The position numbers and the translations under genes are program-made. From Ilex aquifolium (taxonomy: Eukaryota > Streptophyta > Magnoliopsida > Aquifoliales > Aquifoliaceae), in assembly GCA_951799425.1 (NCBI GenBank), contig OX637398.1, positions 23,446,270-23,510,269 of the forward strand: a DNA stretch of 64,000 nt, read 5' to 3'. How positions within the stretch are numbered: the stretch's first letter is position 1; every line of letters starts with the position of its first letter. The notes below the pieces were generated by a model, which saw only the letters and a program-made list of their open reading frames with translations, was not told the origin of the DNA and did not search any database. Of the stretch, positions 11,060 through 23,509 are shown piece by piece.

Positions 11060-13231
11060 TGTGACGCCCTAGAATTCGGTAGTCCTTTCTTAACCCATTG
11101 ATCACCCATCAACTCGCAGAAATACAAGTGAGTACTGTTTAACCCGATACTACGTTGTTACACCCCATTCACCGGGATCATAACCAAAATTGAATTTGGG
11201 CAGAGTCTCCTTTGTACGAAAGCTCTACCTAATATGTAACATATGCATACAACAATCATACGACCATTCCAAGGTCTACATTCCAAAGTATAGACTTAAT
11301 ATTCAACCAATTACATTATCCAAAAGTAAGGGCTCAAGAGGTGGAGGCTTAGCAAAGTTAAATTTAAAATTTTAATTTTTGTGAAGAGGTAGTGGTATCT
11401 CGGGTATGTGATATCAGTACATGAACCCTCTGGTTTCCAGGTACCAGTACCTGTAAGTCATTTTACCGATACCCGGGCCCTCGACAGAGTAGTACCGATA
11501 CCTGCGAACTTAGGTCCCAGTACCTGAGTCCACTATCTTTGGGGTACCGATACTTGAGCTCTCTAGATGCAAAATACATGTGTGGTACCAGTACCTAGAG
11601 CCCAAATTTTCCCCAGACATCCTAAAATCCAACTTTTAGCCATTCAATGCATACCACACCCCATTCCATTCATTCCTTTTACAAAAGAATAATGTCACAT
11701 TACATGCGTTAGTCAAAAAAAAAGTTTTGTACAAGATGAATACAAGGCCAAAATAAAATATGCATGAGATTACAACATGTAATTTTAAGAACCACAATCT
11801 GACTCTTTCTTCAACACTAACCCAAGTGAGGCCCATCCCTTGAAATTTTTTCAATACCTGAAATATGTCCACATAAAGGGTGAGTCACGCTCAATAGGGT
11901 ATCTCCTAAGGAGGCTACTCCCCAACATAGATGCATATGAAATGTCACATGCAATTCATCACAGCAAACATTCATTCAAGTACATGCATGTTGTAAATGA
12001 ATGCTACAATTTCATGTCATTGCATGAGATGAAACTCATTCATGCAATGCAATCTGAGCCCTCCACTGGCTCCCATAACACATGTCATGTCATGCATATG
12101 CATCATTGATGTTAGACATCCAATGACCATTTTATAAAATCTTGTGTCTTTCTTGGGGTAGATATGTATGAACTTCCACCAATGGATACCCAACCGACAT
12201 GGCATCTATGGACTTTCACCAACGGTTCCGTATACACCGACACACTTTGTAGATTCAATATCAACGGAAGTGCGTATCCAAAATTACCGGGTCTTGCACC
12301 CAAGGGAGAATCTAGCCCTTCTTGCTAACACCGACACATATTTTCAATGCACACTCGTGCGACTCAGTTGAACCTAGGTTCAACCTTTCCGAGCCCACGT
12401 ATCAACCCATCAAAGATAAGGTTTGACCAAAATCATGCACACACACCCACACTCATGTCGCATGCCCATGAATGTGATGTTATCCGTACATATGCAATGT
12501 AATGTACAATTATAATTCACAATATCATGTTCATCATATCATGAGCATATTATGAACATATTCCATTTCTACAAACATTCCCAATTTCTCAAATGTCAAT
12601 TATATCCTAAAGTATATAATAACATTTCCCAACACCACTAAGCATGTTATAACATTTTTCATTCCAATAACACACTTAATCATCCATAGGCATTTCATCA
12701 AACACCTATAAGACACAAATGTAAAGGCATAACATGCCAAACAACACATTCTTCATGAAATTCAAACCAAGCAATTTCATCAAACCCAAATCATACAAAA
12801 TTTGGTTTCAACATATTCTTTCCCATTTTCTATATTTCAACAACTTTAAGTATGTGTTATACATGAAATCATTTCATATTTCAATCTTAGGTTAGAAATA
12901 AACCTAATTAGGAAAGAAACCCTACCTCTGTAGCGTATATTCGCATAGAAGACGTCCCAAGGATCCCAAATCAAGATTCCAAAGCTTTATCCCAGAATTT
13001 TTGTCCATGAGATCTTGGTGAAATTCATAATGTTTGGTATGGTTTTGTAGGTCTCATCACGTAGAACAACTTTAGTTCTTGGCTCGAAGAAATTCAACGG
13101 TCGGATCGTCGTAGATCAGAGGAAGAAGGTGAGAGAGCTTTGTCTTTTTCTCCTTTTTCTCTCTCTCTTTTCTGGAATGGCTGAAGACAAATGGGGAGAG
13201 AATCTAATTTTTCTCCCCTTTTTATACTACT
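11060..13231 (-). mobile_element. LTR of family T in inverted orientation, cut by A1 (copy T-b)
   Basis: It starts TGTGACGCCCTAG, the reverse complement of the family T 3' end. It continues with the expected LTR sequence in reverse, through the CT-rich leader region near 13130-13230, and stops where Athila A1 begins. About 2.2 kb of the usual 2.5 kb is present. The remainder is not found on the far side of A1, so this is a remnant rather than a clean nested insertion. Confidence 0.82.
11385..11605 (-). repeat. Palindrome cluster (GGTACCAGTACC type) in T-b LTR
   Basis: Five or six near-palindromic words such as GGTACCAGTACC, TACCGATACC and GGTCCCAGTACC lie about 30-45 bp apart. Here many copies have A in place of one central base, so the palindromes are more worn than in the younger copies. 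The cluster occupies the same LTR slot as those in T-a, T-d and T-e. Confidence 0.75.
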
Positions 13232-14850
13232 TGATGGTTTTCCCTAATCTCTAATACGAACCCGAATTGTGTGTATATAGCTTATAGAAATTGATGAGTG
13301 TCACTCTCCCTCGAGTTCGGTGCGAGAAATTTGTGGAAAATCGTGTGTGGATGAACAAAAACGTGTGTGTGTGTGCAAAAGTACTCCCCAAGCGTAGAGA
13401 GACTTACAATGTCGTGTTTTACTTTGAATGGGTATTCCAAATTCATCTCCGCAGGGAAGGAAAGGTCAAATACTTTTGAAGGGTGATTTGTGCAAAGTGA
13501 AAATTGGAAAATCTTTGTGATTTGAAGTTTGGTGGTTTGTGATTTGTAAAATATGCAAGAAAACAAGGTTGACCAATCCATAGAGGTCATTCCAAATCGA
13601 CTCATTTCATTCAACCAATGGTGTCTCGGTGTTTGATTGATTCATAGGAAGTGAGGGACTAATGTGGTAGTGTTGGACAAAAGCATACCCAATGACAAGT
13701 CTACGGTGTATCAAGAGCCTACAACCGCGTTCGAACTCAACCTAGTCAAACCAAACACTTTACACTACGAGAAAGTGTAAAGGCAAGAACAAACATGATG
13801 TAAAGAAATATGGTAGTGAAATCAACTATGAAACTTATATTAATGTAAGAGGAGGTTTAAACTACAAGAGCAAAGTCATTCATACCCAAAATGCAAAGCT
13901 TGAAGATAAAATACCCAAATATAGAAATGAAAATACAAGAACACTTAGCTAAGCTTGATTACAACTTGAATAAAAGAGATTAGAGTGTAAGAGGGAAATA
14001 TTACAAGTAAAATAGAGCTTACTACAATGAAAATGGTGAAGGAAAATGTAAAAACCTAGCTTCTCTCTCTTAAATATCATCTTCAACCTTGGAGCTTCTC
14101 TGTCTAAAAGTCTATGAAATCTCAATAATGGTGTGCAAACTCCCTAATTTTCGTCCATCCTCCCTCCCTTAGCATGTGTGACTGAATTAGAATGATTGGA
14201 GAGAGGTTGTCCATTTCAACAAGCAATTTCAGTCCAAGCATGGACCTCTCATGTTTTTTCAACCACCCCTCTTCCTCTCTCTCTTGCTTCTCCCCTCTCT
14301 CTTACTTCAAATCCGACTTTAGGGGTTAGGAGAGCATCATGGGGTGTCAAACATGTCAAGGTATGTATGGTTTAGAGGACAAGAGGTGGGCCTCAGAGTA
14401 GGTAGAGTCGTGTGAAGAAGTATCTGGCAAATTTGGGCATGTTCTACCAGTAGAACGTAGAAAACCTACTAGTAGGTTTTTTCCAGTAAGCTTTTCTACC
14501 GGTAAGTTTTTTCATGGCAGAGGTAGAATATTTCCAGTAGCCTTTTCTATCGGTAGGTTTTGAGTCTTCGACCGGTAGGTCTTGAATGTCTTCTACTGGT
14601 AAATTTTGTCATGCCTTGGGATTTTCTTGGTTCTTTTAGGTCCTGAGCCATCCGTTAAGCAGTCCCTTCTTCCCCATTGACATTAAGCATGTGATGGGAT
14701 GCTTTATATATGATCTTACATACTCTTTACCTACAATCACACAAATCTTCATTAATTATAAATTTGAAACCATTTCCCCCAAATTTCACCACAAAACAAG
14801 TAAAATGGGTGCAATAGAGTTGCATAATGTGCAATATTCTGTAATCATCA
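13232..14850 (-). repeat. 3' LTR of A1 (family C, 1619 bp)
   Basis: In element orientation it begins TGATGATTACAG and ends ACCATCA. It lies directly against the polypurine tract at 14851. Its sequence matches the plus-strand LTRs C1, C2 and C3, and the LTRs of A2 and A3 in the same orientation. Shared stretches include the GAGTGTCACTCTCCCTC region at about 13295 and the CCCCAAGCGTAGAGA region at about 13387. Confidence 0.88.
14440..14615 (-). repeat. Palindrome cluster (CTACCGGTAG type) in A1 LTR
   Basis: Words such as CTACCAGTAG, CTACTAGTAG, CTACCGGTAA and CTACTGGTAA are separated by TTTCCAGTAAGCTTTTC and TTTCCAGTAGCCTTTTC. It lies 235-410 bp from the 5' end of the LTR, the same slot as in C1, C2 and C3. 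Confidence 0.8.
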
Positions 14851-14866
14851 CACCCCCCAACTTGAG
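14851..14866 (-). other. Polypurine tract of A1
   Basis: On the minus strand, AACTCAAGTTGGGGGGTG directly precedes the TGATGA start of the LTR. This is the plus-strand primer position of LTR elements, and the same motif adjoins the LTRs of A0 and A3. Confidence 0.8.
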
Positions 14867-15169
14867 TTTTTCTAGTCCCTAGCAAACTTTCTTTTAAAAC
14901 TATACTACATAAAAAATAATAATTCCATTCATATTAAACAACTCACAGATCAACAGAATACTCAAATCATAATGCAATTATGTAAATGAACTTGGGGAAA
15001 AATGAAACTAACAAAATGTGGTTCTTTCATTCATAATTGCATGAGGTTCAGTACAAAGATCTTAAAACAAAAACGACATGTGATCCTAGGGACTCTTTTA
15101 TTAGGCCGACTACTACTAAACCACTATGTACAATCTACCAAAATCAACAAAAACGAGAGTGGGCTATCT

Positions 15170-16364
15170 CTACTCCTCCTCCTCGTCACCAGACTCATCA
15201 TCATCACCCTCATCATCGTCGCCCTCCTCATCATCATAATTCTCATCATCAGACTCCTCCACCTCTAAAATAGTTGAGCCAGTGGGGGCAGAAGTGGATG
15301 GGCCAGAGGTGGAAGGTGGATGCACTTCGGGGAGAGGCTCTCTTAGGAAAGTCCTCTCGAAGATCCTGGTGACCATCAGCTTCAACAGCTGCATAGTCCC
15401 ACCGAAGTCATCCAACCTTCCCTTGATTGCATCAAGGCACTGAGGGACCGTCCAAGGTGGGGCAGTAGTGGATGGCTCGGAGGTGGAAGGTCCAGATGTA
15501 GGTGGCTCGGCACTCGGTGGCCTAACTCTCTCTTCCCTCTGTGCAGACCCTTTTGTTATGGCCGACCTCTTCATGTTGTTGGACTTGCCTATGGCTCCTA
15601 ACTCCGGTGGAAGAGTAATATTGGTGGGGATGCCATTTTCCTTGTTATGGCGATAGATCTTCATGACAAGGTGGGCGTAAGGAAGATTCGCCTTCGGCTT
15701 CTTAGCCTGGGCATATTCCTTCATCACCTCCCAAATCATGAAGGCAATTTCCATTCTCTTGCCTGACATGAAAGCATGGAGAAGGGCTAGCTTCTCCTCC
15801 CCCGGAGTCTTCTCCGCACCCCGAGGTAACAGATTGTAGTGGAGCACTTTGTTCATTACCCCATAAGAATGCTTGAGTGCCCCAACTTGCATTTTTCCCT
15901 TAAACTGTGTCGGGTCCTCATACATCAAACTTGCATATTCCTGGAGTGACTTCCTCCCATGAGTGTTGGGAGAAGGTCTTTGGTAATGCAATGACTCCTG
16001 GGGTGATCTCCATCACCTTCCCTCTCACATTTGTCTTCAACAAATGCAAGTCCTCATCCACCACCCCTAACTTTTGATAAAACTCCCTACAGATGGGGAG
16101 CATAAATCCCCCCACGGGCTCAAACCAAACATTGATGACATGACCCTCTATCACTCAGACCACGTCATCGTTTGGCCCGAGGGTGGGCCTATCTACCTGC
16201 TGCTCGCACGTCACATTTTTTCCCTTTATACTTTCTGTGCAAGGGTTAATTTTTTGCTTCTTCCTTTGTTCCCCACCACTAGGGCCTGCCTCCTCAGTCC
16301 TCTTTTAGGATCCGGCTCTCGCGGGTGGTGGAGAGTCAGGGCCCATTTTCTTTGTACGAGCCAT
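15170..16364 (-). pseudogene. Env-position ORF of A1, putative plant transposon protein (Transposase_32-like)
   Basis: The stretch starts at an ATG at 16364 (MARTKKMGPDSPPP) and ends at 15170 in a strongly acidic tail. In the middle are a block around FEPVGGFMLPICREFYQKL, followed by VRGKVMEITPG, and a C-terminal part with Ser/Thr/Pro-rich linkers around TSGPSTSEPSTTAPP. This resembles the plant-specific family annotated as putative plant transposon protein (Pfam Transposase_32), which is often found in Athila-like elements. It lies 3' of integrase, where Athila elements carry an env-like gene, but I see no clear signal peptide or membrane anchor. It is a fossil with a few disruptions. Family membership is from recall of the motif pattern, and function is unknown. 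Confidence 0.6.
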
Positions 16365-16754
16365 CACTATGAAAAATGCCCTTAGGGCGAAAAATGGCAA
16401 CAACCAACCCCACATTAACTCAAAAACGTCAAAGGATGCATGAGAAGACTTACCCAATCTAGCCATTTCTCCAAATTCCAAGCTTCGAGTGAAAACCAAA
16501 GTTTTTGATGGATTAGTGATGCTTTGTGGAGGAAAGATGGGTTTTTGTGGGGTAGAGGTCAAGGAAATGAGGAGTAATTGTTACGAGTCAAAAACTTAGG
16601 GAAGATAATCGGTGGATTTGAAGAATGCCCAAGGTTTTTTTGAGTATTTGGAGGGTTTTGAGAAAGGAGAGAGGGTTTTTAAGGTTGATATGGATGAAGA
16701 ATGTGAAGGGGTTCACCAATTTTTTGGGTTAAAAACCCTCATTTTTGGGCTTCT

Positions 16755-16860
16755 GGGCAAAACCTATCGGTAGGTCGTTAGGGTTCTACCGGTAGAACAG
16801 TGTACTAGAATTTTTCTACCGGTAGGTTTTGCAATCTTCTACTAGTAGGTTTCAAATTTT
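16755..16860 (-). repeat. Palindrome cluster in A1 internal region
   Basis: CTATCGGTAGG, TCTACCGGTAGA, CTACCGGTAGG and CTACTAGTAGG lie next to TTCTGGGCAAAACC. The spacer GTGTACTAGAATTTTTC resembles the CCAGT spacer of the LTR clusters. This copy is outside any LTR, upstream of the env-position ORF, which shows that the module is not confined to LTRs. Confidence 0.8.
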
Positions 16861-17109
16861 TACAAAAATTTCCCTACACTCTCATCCTCACCCCCACTTC
16901 AAGTTTATTCGAATCCAACACATTCTAATGACCTATTTACTAATTCAACTTCACAAAAAACATTCTAGTGAACCACAATGTGCGACAAATTCATTTACGA
17001 AATTGCAATGCGATTTGAGTTTTGATGCTTTCAAAACACATGACATGAAATTCTAAATTCAACAAAATGAACACCCAATATGTAAAGCACAAACTAAAGT
17101 AGAAAAGGC

Positions 17110-18720
17110 ATCTTCCCTTCTCATATCTAAAATTTGAGCAATATTCCCCTATTCTCCTGGCTCAGGGTTGCCTGACACAATTTTTCAAACACCCGAACTA
17201 ATCACACATGAATTTCATCATCGTTTTAAATGATATTCTAGAGTATACACCTACACATTTCTTTTCAAACTAGTATGTGTGTGAAATGAACATGTAATTT
17301 AAGCATTTACTCAACGGAATCCACATTCATTTAGCTATCCAAATTCAGCTTTGATGCAATTCTCACCAAGGGTTACTCTCAAAAAATGAATAACTCTATG
17401 ATTATCCTGACATGCTCTCCATGTGTATATGTGAGATAGAATCTTGTGCACAAACCAAAATGCTCACATATAATCCAAAAATGATGTGCATGCATAACAA
17501 TTGAAACGACTTTGGCATAATCTCGTGAATAGAATGTTAGGGCACTAGATAACAAAACCAACTTTTCTTTTCATTTAAAGTGTGCTCTCACGATGCTTTC
17601 TCTAGATCATTTAGGGCTTTCATGGGTTGTAATGAGGCATTAAGGTGATATTTGGGTTGAGTGAAATGAAGGGAAGATGGAGACAAAAAAGGTTATTCTG
17701 AGGAAATGACATTTATTATCAAAAATCTCCTTTTTGTGGACTTTTCAACTTTACACATTCATGTCAACTTTTTGTGTCTTTTTCTTCTTCTTTCCTCAAC
17801 ATTTTTCTTTTCTTTTATTTCCTTTTCATTTCTTTTCTTTTTCAATTCTTTTCTTTTTCAACCCCATTTTTCTCATTTTTCTTGGATTTTTCTCTTCTTT
17901 TTCATTCAAAATTTGAATTTAGCGACATTCATCCTTTTTTGGGTTTCCTCACCACATTTCCTTTTCTTCATGATTAATCACGGTCAGTCTCGGAAAAAAC
18001 CAAGGTGTGGTACTTGTAATCATTTTGCACTAGCTTGGTAAAACATGTGGCATGGAAACGAATTTTCAATTAAGGTTCAATCACAACACTAGTGATAAAT
18101 TTTTCACAAGAAAAGGCTAAGACTCAACGCAATTCAAAGATGGCCTAAGATCATCTTTAGATAAGCATGGGGAGGCATATTGGCATTTCAAGACAAAGTC
18201 AATCAACTATCCACATGCACTCTAACCAAAGCAAGTATAATGAAATTATTGAATAAATTTTTAATTTAAAAAATTGTTCCTTTGAGTAAATGTCAGTTCC
18301 CTCCAACAAGGATTCACACTAAAACTCACATGGGTACTTCATCTCCACTATGTATGTCAAGCTCTAAAATGTGGATCCAATAAGTAAATTTCTGAAATTA
18401 CACATTCAAGGTGCACTATGGTTGAGTTCAAAAGAAAACACATATGTGATACTCAGGTATAGGATAAATTTTTATGATGTACTCATGTGTTCAAAATTCA
18501 AAATGAAGATCAAACTATCACTAGACCCATAAAAATTTGAATAGGGGAATATGGTTCAACATTCAGATATTTTCCACAAAAAATTTTAAAATTTTCCACC
18601 TATTTCTATTCTATACAAAAAATTAGTAGAATATGTGAATGGTGCATTTCACCACACAAATGGTATTGTCAACAAAAAATTGGTGTATCATACAAATGGT
18701 GCACCTCACCCCCAACTTGA
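17110..18720 (-). other. Conserved non-coding block of the Athila 3' region (A1)
   Basis: No protein coding was recognised. The sequence is shared with 61880-63400 in A3, and its right part is also shared with 56460-56950 in A2. It ends at 18711-18725 in a second polypurine-like tract (on the plus strand CACCCCCAACTTGAAC). The T-rich stretch at 17765-17910 produces low-complexity Phe/Ser open stretches that are not genes. Confidence 0.7.
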
Positions 18721-18949
18721 ACTACACATTGTCCTCAATGCAACAAAAAGATATGGGTTGAAATGATGGAATTAAAAAGGCAAGAAGGGTAAGAGAACAT
18801 CTCGCAATGAACATTGACAAAAATACCACTATCTGCACATATGAAGAAAGAACACTATGCACATATGAAAATAAGTAAACAATTTAACTTGCAAAGTAAA
18901 GAATAAAGGAGAAGAACTGTACACTAATATCTAATTGAATAGTTATGCC

Positions 18950-21640
18950 TCAATAGGGTCCGGATAGACTGGATCCACCAACTCCTCTTCCATTGTTTGA
19001 ATTTCAAAACCCTCAAAGAATGGTGTAAGCCTTTGGCCATTGACCTTGAATATTTTACCATCTTCGGGGTTTTCTATGTCCACGGCTTCGTTTGGGTAGG
19101 CCACCTTGACAATATAGGGGTCATCCCATTGTGATCAGAGTTTCCCTTGAAAAATGGAGAGGCGAGAATTATACAATAGCACTTTTTGGCCGGGCTCAAA
19201 TGTCTTTCTCAAAATGGATTTGTCATGGAAATTTTTTTCCCTTTCTTTGTGAATTTTAGAGCTCTCATATGTATCTCTATGAATTTCCTCCAATTCATTC
19301 AACTCCAACTTCCTATGTTCCACAACTATTCTCAAATTGAATTCAAGGTTTTTATGGCCCAATATTCCTTATGCTCCATCTCTACTGGCAAGTGACATGC
19401 CTTGTCGTAAACTAGCCGATAGAGAGACATACCAAGGATGGTCTTATAGGCAGTGCGGTATGCCCACTAGGCATCGGTCAATCTGAGTGATTAATCATTT
19501 CGATTTGGGTTAACTATTTTCTCTAGTATGCTCTTTATCTCTCTATTGACCAACTCGGCTTGGCCATTAGTCTGTGGGTGATAAGAGATGGACACCTTGT
19601 GTGTTATGCCATATTTATGCATCAAAGAAGCAAATGATCTATTGCAAAAATGTGAACCACCATCACTTAACATTGCACGAGGTATCCCAAATCTAGAAAA
19701 AAATGTTTTTCTTTTAAAAGCTTCACCACAACTCGATGGTCATTAGTCTTGGTCGGGATTGCCTCTACCCACTTGGACACGTAGTCCACTACCAATAGAA
19801 TATAGAGATAGCCAAAAGACGTAGGGAATGGGCCCATGAATCGATACCACAACAATCAAAGATTTCAATGACTAGCATGGGGGAGAGAGGCATCATGTTT
19901 CTACAGGTCACACTTCTCAACCTTTGACACCTATCACATTCTTTGCAAAATGAGACACAATCTTTAATCAATGAAGGCCAATAAAAATTGCTTTGTAAAA
20001 TCTTAGCTGAAGTTTTCTTGGAAGAGAAGTGTCCACCACATGCCTTAGAATGACAGAAAGATAGGACATCCCGTTGTTCATTTTTCAGTATACACCTTTG
20101 CTATGAATCTTCTATTATCTTTTGGGCTCCAATGTTGGGGTATTTTTCATGTGGCAAGAAAATTGTAAATGTCTGCATACCATGGACAAACTGAATTGAT
20201 AGAAAATAGATGTTCATCAGGGAAAAAATAAGGGATAGGGATGTGCTCTTCGGCGTCTTGGACAACAAGCCGTGATAAATGGTCTACCACCACATTCTCG
20301 ACTCATTTTTTGTCCTTGATGATTAGGGTGAATTCTTGAAAGAGGAGGATCCACCTAATGAGTCTCAGTTTAGTGTCCTGCTTAGACAACAAATAATTCA
20401 AAACAGAGTGATCAGTGTAGACTACAATAGGTGAACCAATTATGTATGACCTAAATTTATCCAATGTAAACACTACAGCTAGCAACTCTTTTTCAGTGAT
20501 AGTGTAATTCATTTGTGCTTCCTTTAGAGTTTTGCTAGCATAGTATATTACATATGGCCTTTTGTCTTCCCTTTGACCTAGCACTACGCCGACCGCGTAA
20601 TCACTCGAATCGCACATAAGCTTAAATGGTAGTTCCCACTTGGGTGGTCGCATGATTGGGGTTAAAGTAAACATGCTTTTAAGTTTTTTGAAAGAAGCCT
20701 CACAACCATCTGACCACATGAAGGTGACATCCTTTGCTAGCAGATTTGTCAAAGGTCTTGCCAATGCACTAAAATCCTTAATGAAATGACGATAAAAACC
20801 TACATGGCCAAGAAACGACCTGACATCTTTGACGACCTTAGGAGTGGGTAGGCTGGAAATTGCTTCCACTTTAGATTTTTCCACTTCGATTCCGTTTGCG
20901 GACACAATGTGTCCTAGCACAATCCCTTGTGTTACCATGAAGTGGCACTTTTCCTAATTAAGTACCAAATTCTTCTCTTCACATCTCTCTAGAACTTTCT
21001 CCAAATTTTCCAAGCATCCTTCAAATGAGTCCCCAAATACTAAAAAGTCATCCATGAAAACCTCCACAATCTTTTCCACTGTGTCACTGAATATCCCCAT
21101 CATACATCTTTGAAAAGTTCCCAAGGCATTGCACAAACCAAATAGCATTCGGCGATAGGCATAAGTACCAAAGGGCCACGTGAATATGGTCTTCTCTTGA
21201 TCCTCCAGGGTGATCTCTATCTAATTGTAGCCGGAGTAGCCATCTAAGAAGCAATAGAAAAGATGCTCAACTACCCTCTCCAACACTTGCTCGAGGAATA
21301 TCAATGGAAAGTGATATTTTTGAGTGCATGAGTTTAGCTTCCGATAATCGATGCAAACTCTCCAACCGGTGACCACTCTAGTCGTAAACAACTCATTCTC
21401 CTCATTTGCCACTACAGTGAATCCCGAATTCTTTGGTACCATTTGCGTGGGACTAACCCATTTACTAGCTACAATTGCAAAACTAATGTCCGCATCAAGT
21501 AGCTTGAGCACTTCATCTCTCACCACATCCTTCATGATGGAATTTAGCCTTCATTGTGGTTGTTGGGATGGCTTGGAGTCTTCTTCTAGATAGATTATGT
21601 AAGAAGCACCCTTTATCACCTTTTATTTGCAAACATCGCA
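18950..21640 (-). pseudogene. Pol remnant of Athila A1 (RT, RNase H, integrase)
   Basis: Reading right to left, the RT begins with KWVSPTQMVPK and VCIDYRKLNS, then FMDDFLVFGDSFEGCL. Next are the connection block [19 protein letters not shown] and the RNase H with [11 protein letters not shown]. The integrase has a zinc-binding part with CKECDRCQRL, the core with [12 protein letters not shown], and [19 protein letters not shown]. It ends at about 18955 with KVNGQRLTPFFEGFE. These are textbook Athila-branch Ty3/gypsy motifs. It is broken, with about ten disruptions. Confidence 0.9.
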
Positions 21641-21849
21641 AAACTTCATTAATAGCCGGTTCGGATGGGTAAAATAGAAACTTTTGTGTTTCGGGTGTAC
21701 GTTGACTTTGGTTTTGAAATAAATCATAAAAATAAATGTTTTTAGGTTAAAATAACATTAAAAATGAATCCGGAACGTCGAAAAACCTTAGGGTAGTCAT
21801 ATGGATCAAATTGGAGATTTTAGTGGCAAAACCGTAATTTTGGAGAAAA

Positions 21850-21888
21850 CCAAAACAGCTCATGAGCAGTGAAATTCGGGGCAGCTGT
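21850..21888 (+). repeat. Palindrome slot of B1 (GCTCATGAGC)
   Basis: At the place where B2 carries its TTCCGGAA cluster, upstream of the TATA region, B1 has only the palindrome GCTCATGAGC followed by AGTG, and CAGCTG 17 bp on. It is short and could be chance, but it keeps the slot and the self-complementarity with a different sequence. Confidence 0.4.
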
Positions 21889-22499
21889 GTTTAAAACCCC
21901 ATTTTCACTCCATTTGCCCTCATTTCTTTCACTCCACTCACACCCCCACACCTCTTGGAACCCTAGAGAGCATTAGAGAGGAAGAAAGGAAGGGGAAAAC
22001 AAGAGATTTAAGGGTAGATTCAAGATCAAAGCTCAAGTTCTTCATACAAACTAAGGATTCAAAGTAGGGGTTTCCTTCCATTCACTTACATTGAGGCTAG
22101 AGTTATTATATATTTATGATTTGGACTTCTAATCATATCTATTTGCTATGGGTTCCTTGTCTCTTGGTATTATTGCAAACTTTATTATGTTTTGAGAAAA
22201 GTTATGGGTGGAGAGCCATAAAAACCTTAGTTTGTGAGAAACATGGATTTCTCTCTCTATCTTCACTCAAATTTGGCTTTGAAAACTATAGTGCTTTGTG
22301 TTGAGTATTGAAATGCTATTGTGCATGATCTCTTGTATTTTTCTTCATTGTTTATTTGAAATTGTCTCATGATGGATTTGTGGATTTTATGGAATTTGCT
22401 TGAAAAATTGGGGGTTTATGGTATTGTTGGTTATGCGTTATATTTGTTGGTATTTTATCTCTTGCGTGGTTGTACGATACGAACATGGATTACTATTGA

Positions 22500-22620
22500 C
22501 CGGGTATCATGTAGTGGGTAGACGTCTTTGTAGGCCATGCGGGTATGAACTTTTCCTACCACATGGAGTGGGTAGACGCCTTTGTACGCCGTGTGGGTAT
22601 GAACTTTTCCTATCACTAAT
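22500..22620 (+). repeat. 60-bp minisatellite in B1, two copies
   Basis: Two tandem copies of a unit containing GTGGGTAGACGYCTTTGTA and GGGTATGAACTTTTCCTA. The same unit is present in four copies in B2 (55165-55405). Confidence 0.85.
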
Positions 22621-23509
22621 GATCACGGATTAGTAACGTGGGTTGTGTCGGACATACAGTGTGGGTTATCGTGCATTGTACCAAAAATGGTTTCGACAAG
22701 AGTTTCGGGAAGTATGGGATTCCGTGAGAACTTGTTGGAAACGGTTTATGGTAGAATGGATTACCAATGGTATATTGTGTTTATTTATCCATTTCAATTA
22801 CTGTTGCTATCTAAACTTGAGATCTGTTTAAATGTCCTCGTTTTACTTCAAATGTTATATATGTTATTTGTTAAATGAGACCGACCATTTTATATACTTT
22901 TCAAAACCTTGTTTGGATTTGGGAGGATTTTTCTACAGAGCTTCTTACTCACCCCCTACAGTTGAACATTTTTCAGATTTTGTGCCAGAGGATGAGCTCG
23001 GTGCTAACGAGTCGGGCCATGGAGAGGCTTCACTAGAGGGATACTTGGATCCTGAGTGGGACATCTAGAGATGTCGTTTACTTTTGCTCTAGACTAGAAT
23101 ATTCTTTTGAAACACTGTGTAGTCTAGATTTCTTTTGTAATTTCTGCTGCGCTATAATAGTTAATTTTTTTTTTTTGGGAATGTAAAGACCAAAGATGGC
23201 ATATTTTTTTGATATTGTGGTCATGGCTTGGCTTATTCTTTTGGAATGTTATTATGGGTATTACATACGGTGAATGGAAATCTTTTGGGATAATGTTGTA
23301 AATATTTTATGGATAAATGGACCCGGTGTGGTCGAAGTAGTATAATTGCACATGTTGTGTTTTGGGTAGAGCTCCCCGAACAAAGGAAACTCTGCCCGAA
23401 TTTTGTTAAATTAAGGACCCCCGGTTATTTGTGGTTTTTATTAGTGCTCTCATGGTGTAAATGGTTGTTAGTATGTAATGTCGTCCAAGGGGGTATTTGG
23501 GCCGTTACA

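Larger units (their letters stand above)
13232..21650 (-). mobile_element. Athila-type LTR retrotransposon A1, broken, 5' part missing
   Basis: A Ty3/gypsy element of the Athila branch, read right to left. The parts present are RT, RNase H and integrase (21640-18950), a non-coding block (18720-17110), an extra ORF in the env position (16364-15170), a polypurine tract (14866-14851) and the 3' LTR (14850-13232). The gag, protease and 5' LTR are not present, and a B-family LTR begins at its right end. It entered the T-b LTR. It is a fossil with roughly ten disruptions in pol and a few in the extra ORF, so it is of considerable age. Confidence 0.85.
21655..23509 (+). mobile_element. LTR of family B, 5' end missing (copy B1)
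   Basis: It matches the solo LTR at 53761-56267 from about base 170 of that copy to the 3' end GGGCCGTTACA at 23509. Shared landmarks are GAATCCGGAACGTCGAAAAA at about 21766, the GTAGACGTCTTTGTA repeats, TTTTTCAGATTTTGTGCCAG, and GGACCCGGTGTGGTC. It separates A1 from A0. No target duplication was found, so it is either a truncated solo LTR or the end of a larger lost element. Confidence 0.8.

Noticed and set aside
17706-18041. Phe/Ser-rich open stretches resembling membrane peptides
   Set aside because: They are translations of a T-rich non-coding tract. The homologous tract at 62505-62640 in A3 does not conserve the peptide.
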